Under the pieces are notes generated by a model. That model made no database searches, had not been told where the DNA came from, and worked only from the letters and a program-made list of their open reading frames with translations. This document shows, in pieces, positions 62,683 through 64,000 of a stretch of DNA of 64,000 nucleotides (position 1 is its first letter; every line of letters starts with the position of its first letter). The stretch lies in assembly GCF_000332515.2 (NCBI RefSeq), contig NZ_AOGZ02000014.1, positions 691,001 to 755,000 of the forward strand, written 5' to 3'. A program made the position numbers and the translations under genes. This DNA comes from Leptospira wolbachii serovar Codice str. CDC. Its GTDB lineage: Bacteria > Spirochaetota > Leptospiria > Leptospirales > Leptospiraceae.

Positions 62683-64000
62683 TTATAAAAAATATAAATT
62701 CCATTGCAAACCGCCAACATAAACTGACCCGAGAGAGCTTAATTCTCCAGTCGTTTGGTCTATGCTAAATTGTAGGAGATCGGTTGCTCTCGAGGCGAGG
62801 TAAGCATATCTTCCCGATGGTTCGATTACAATAAAACGAAGATCGCTTGAGAAAGAATTAATATTACTTTTTGGAGTAAGAAGTCCATTCGATTCATTTA
62901 TTTCAAAAAGTGAAATCGTACCAGCGGATATATTTACAAAATATATAAATTTTCCATTGGGATGAACCATGCATCCGTTAGGTGCGTCTGCTTGCGGGAC
63001 GGAACCCGCAATTGAAATTGAACCAGAATTTAAATCTAAGCCTAAGACGGTGACCGATGGACTTCCTCCTACATATATATATTTCCCATTTGGATGAAAA
63101 CATATAAGTCCCATGTCTACGAGGACTGGGCTTGTTCCCGAAAGAGTAAGCGCACCTGTTTCCTTATCCATCAAATAAGACGAAAACTGATTTACAGCTG
63201 GTGCTTGTGTAACCAGGAATTTTCCGGTGGGATCAATTTGCAGCTGCGCAGTTACAGCTACAGAATATGAGTTAACAAAAGTCAGTGTTCCATTAGAATT
63301 AATAGCATAATGTCGAATACTTTGGGAAACTTGGTTGGCGATATACAAAAATCTACCATCATTAGATATTGATATATTCCGAGGTGCACTTGGTGAGCTG
63401 ATATTTCCATTTGCGGTCAATACCCCATCACTTGAATTGATGGTAAATTGAGAAATTGTATCCGCCGCCAAGTTTCCTGTATATAAAAATCGTCCGAAAG
63501 GATCGGCGGCAATACCATTGGGTTGCGAATCTGTTGCAGAGATAGAATTGAATGTCAAAATTCCCGTATCATTATTCATGGTTGACCTACTGACTTGGCC
63601 TGTATCATCTAGGGATACATATAAAAAACCAGAGTAGACAGTTACCGTGCAGTTCGCCCTTGTATTTCTACCGAGTTCACTGGCAGAAATTGTAACCTTT
63701 CCATTTGAAACTCCTGTCACCACACCTTCGTTATCTACAGTCGCAATATTTGGGTCCGATGTTTCCCATATAACGGTCGAGGGAACAGGAACACCTAAAT
63801 CAAATACAGTAGCGCTGAGTCTGTCGTTTGAGTTTCTTTTGAGACCAAGGTAATTTCTGTTTAATGAGATGGTTCGATCATTTCCGACAAAGAGTCCTGG
63901 GAAAAGTTCGAAGGGTTTTTCTTTCTTTTTTGGGAAGAGTAAACATTGGATGATAGGGTTTAAAAGACAGGAGGAACAAAAGAATAAAACAAGTAGTAAA
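62683..64000 (-). CDS. Ig-like (Big_2) plus beta-propeller lipoprotein, 5' end outside window
   Basis: The frame is open to the right edge and lacks only its first codons. It begins inside a signal peptide (LLLVLFFCSSCLLN), followed by a bacterial Ig-like Big_2 domain (TVIWETSDPNIATVDNEG and VVTGVSNGKVTISA, about residues 75-125) and then six to seven propeller blades such as RFLYTGNLAADTISQFTI and KYIYVGGSPSVTVLGLDL. It resembles the lipoproteins at 40700 and 48656 in its C-terminal part. Likely exposed outside the inner membrane. Confidence 0.85.
   Translation of the reverse strand, partial: LLLVLFFCSSCLLNPIIQCLLFPKKKEKPFELFPGLFVGNDRTISLNRNYLGLKRNSNDRLSATVFDLGVPVPSTVIWETSDPNIATVDNEGVVTGVSNGKVTISASELGRNTRANCTVTVYSGFLYVSLDDTGQVSRSTMNNDTGILTFNSISATDSQPNGIAADPFGRFLYTGNLAADTISQFTINSSDGVLTANGNISSPSAPRNISISNDGRFLYIANQVSQSIRHYAINSNGTLTFVNSYSVAVTAQLQIDPTGKFLVTQAPAVNQFSSYLMDKETGALTLSGTSPVLVDMGLICFHPNGKYIYVGGSPSVTVLGLDLNSGSISIAGSVPQADAPNGCMVHPNGKFIYFVNISAGTISLFEINESNGLLTPKSNINSFSSDLRFIVIEPSGRYAYLASRATDLLQFSIDQTTGELSSLGSVYVGGLQWNLYFL

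Overview
This window almost certainly comes from a Leptospira chromosome. The base composition is moderately low in GC. There are many short-signal lipoproteins with loose spirochaetal lipoboxes, an outer-membrane protein of what I recall as the leptospiral LA_0442/LA_0875 type, many stand-alone sensor kinases of the HWE/HisKA_2 type, and TTG or GTG starts on several genes. Which species it is cannot be decided from the sequence alone. No rRNA, tRNA, CRISPR array, insertion sequence or prophage was seen.

Layout. 1-4.1 kb: a degenerate HD-GYP-like protein facing a membrane adenylate cyclase, then a UbiA-like membrane protein and a small membrane protein. 4.2-13.4 kb: a largely co-directional housekeeping block (etfB-etfA, a LolA-like carrier, a large unknown protein, trpS, a ComEC-like protein, rsmA and a sterol-desaturase-family oxygenase). 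13.7-17.6 kb: an M23 peptidase, a HAD phosphatase, rsmI, an XRE-cupin regulator and prmA. 17.6-23.4 kb: a 7TM sensor with an RsbW-like kinase end, a Tat-exported amine oxidase, an acyltransferase, and HNH and DUF1292-like small proteins. 23.0-28.1 kb: a tightly overlapping minus-strand operon for acyl-CoA metabolism (AMP-ligase, acyl-CoA dehydrogenase, sensor kinase, MaoC hydratase). 28.3-33.5 kb: a CBS protein, a frameshifted sodium/solute symporter, a leucine attenuator controlling a short isopropylmalate-synthase-family protein, and an amidohydrolase with an operator-like palindrome.

33.6-42 kb is an accessory-looking stretch of lipoproteins, a TetR regulator, a PhoD-like phosphatase broken by one stop codon, gene remnants, a conserved-looking 53-residue protein, a metallo-beta-lactamase-fold lipoprotein, an outer-membrane protein with a Ser/Gly insert and a beta-propeller lipoprotein. 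42-47.5 kb holds an alpha/beta hydrolase and a proline/ornithine catabolic locus (rocD divergent from proline dehydrogenase and P5C dehydrogenase). 47.5-64 kb has a lactonase-like lipoprotein, two further propeller lipoproteins, a kinase-receiver-phosphatase fusion, an ECF sigma factor/clpP pair, a PAS kinase with its receiver partner, and several membrane or outer-membrane proteins. The last gene runs off the right edge.

The observation most worth following is the leucine attenuator at 30342-30452. A 16-residue leader peptide has seven Leu codons among its last eight residues, followed by mutually exclusive hairpins and an intrinsic terminator, just ahead of a synthase that lacks the usual C-terminal leucine-sensing domain. 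Three other genes (symporter, PhoD, and a remnant near 37.6 kb) look broken by single small mutations, one of them in a dinucleotide run that could be reversible.
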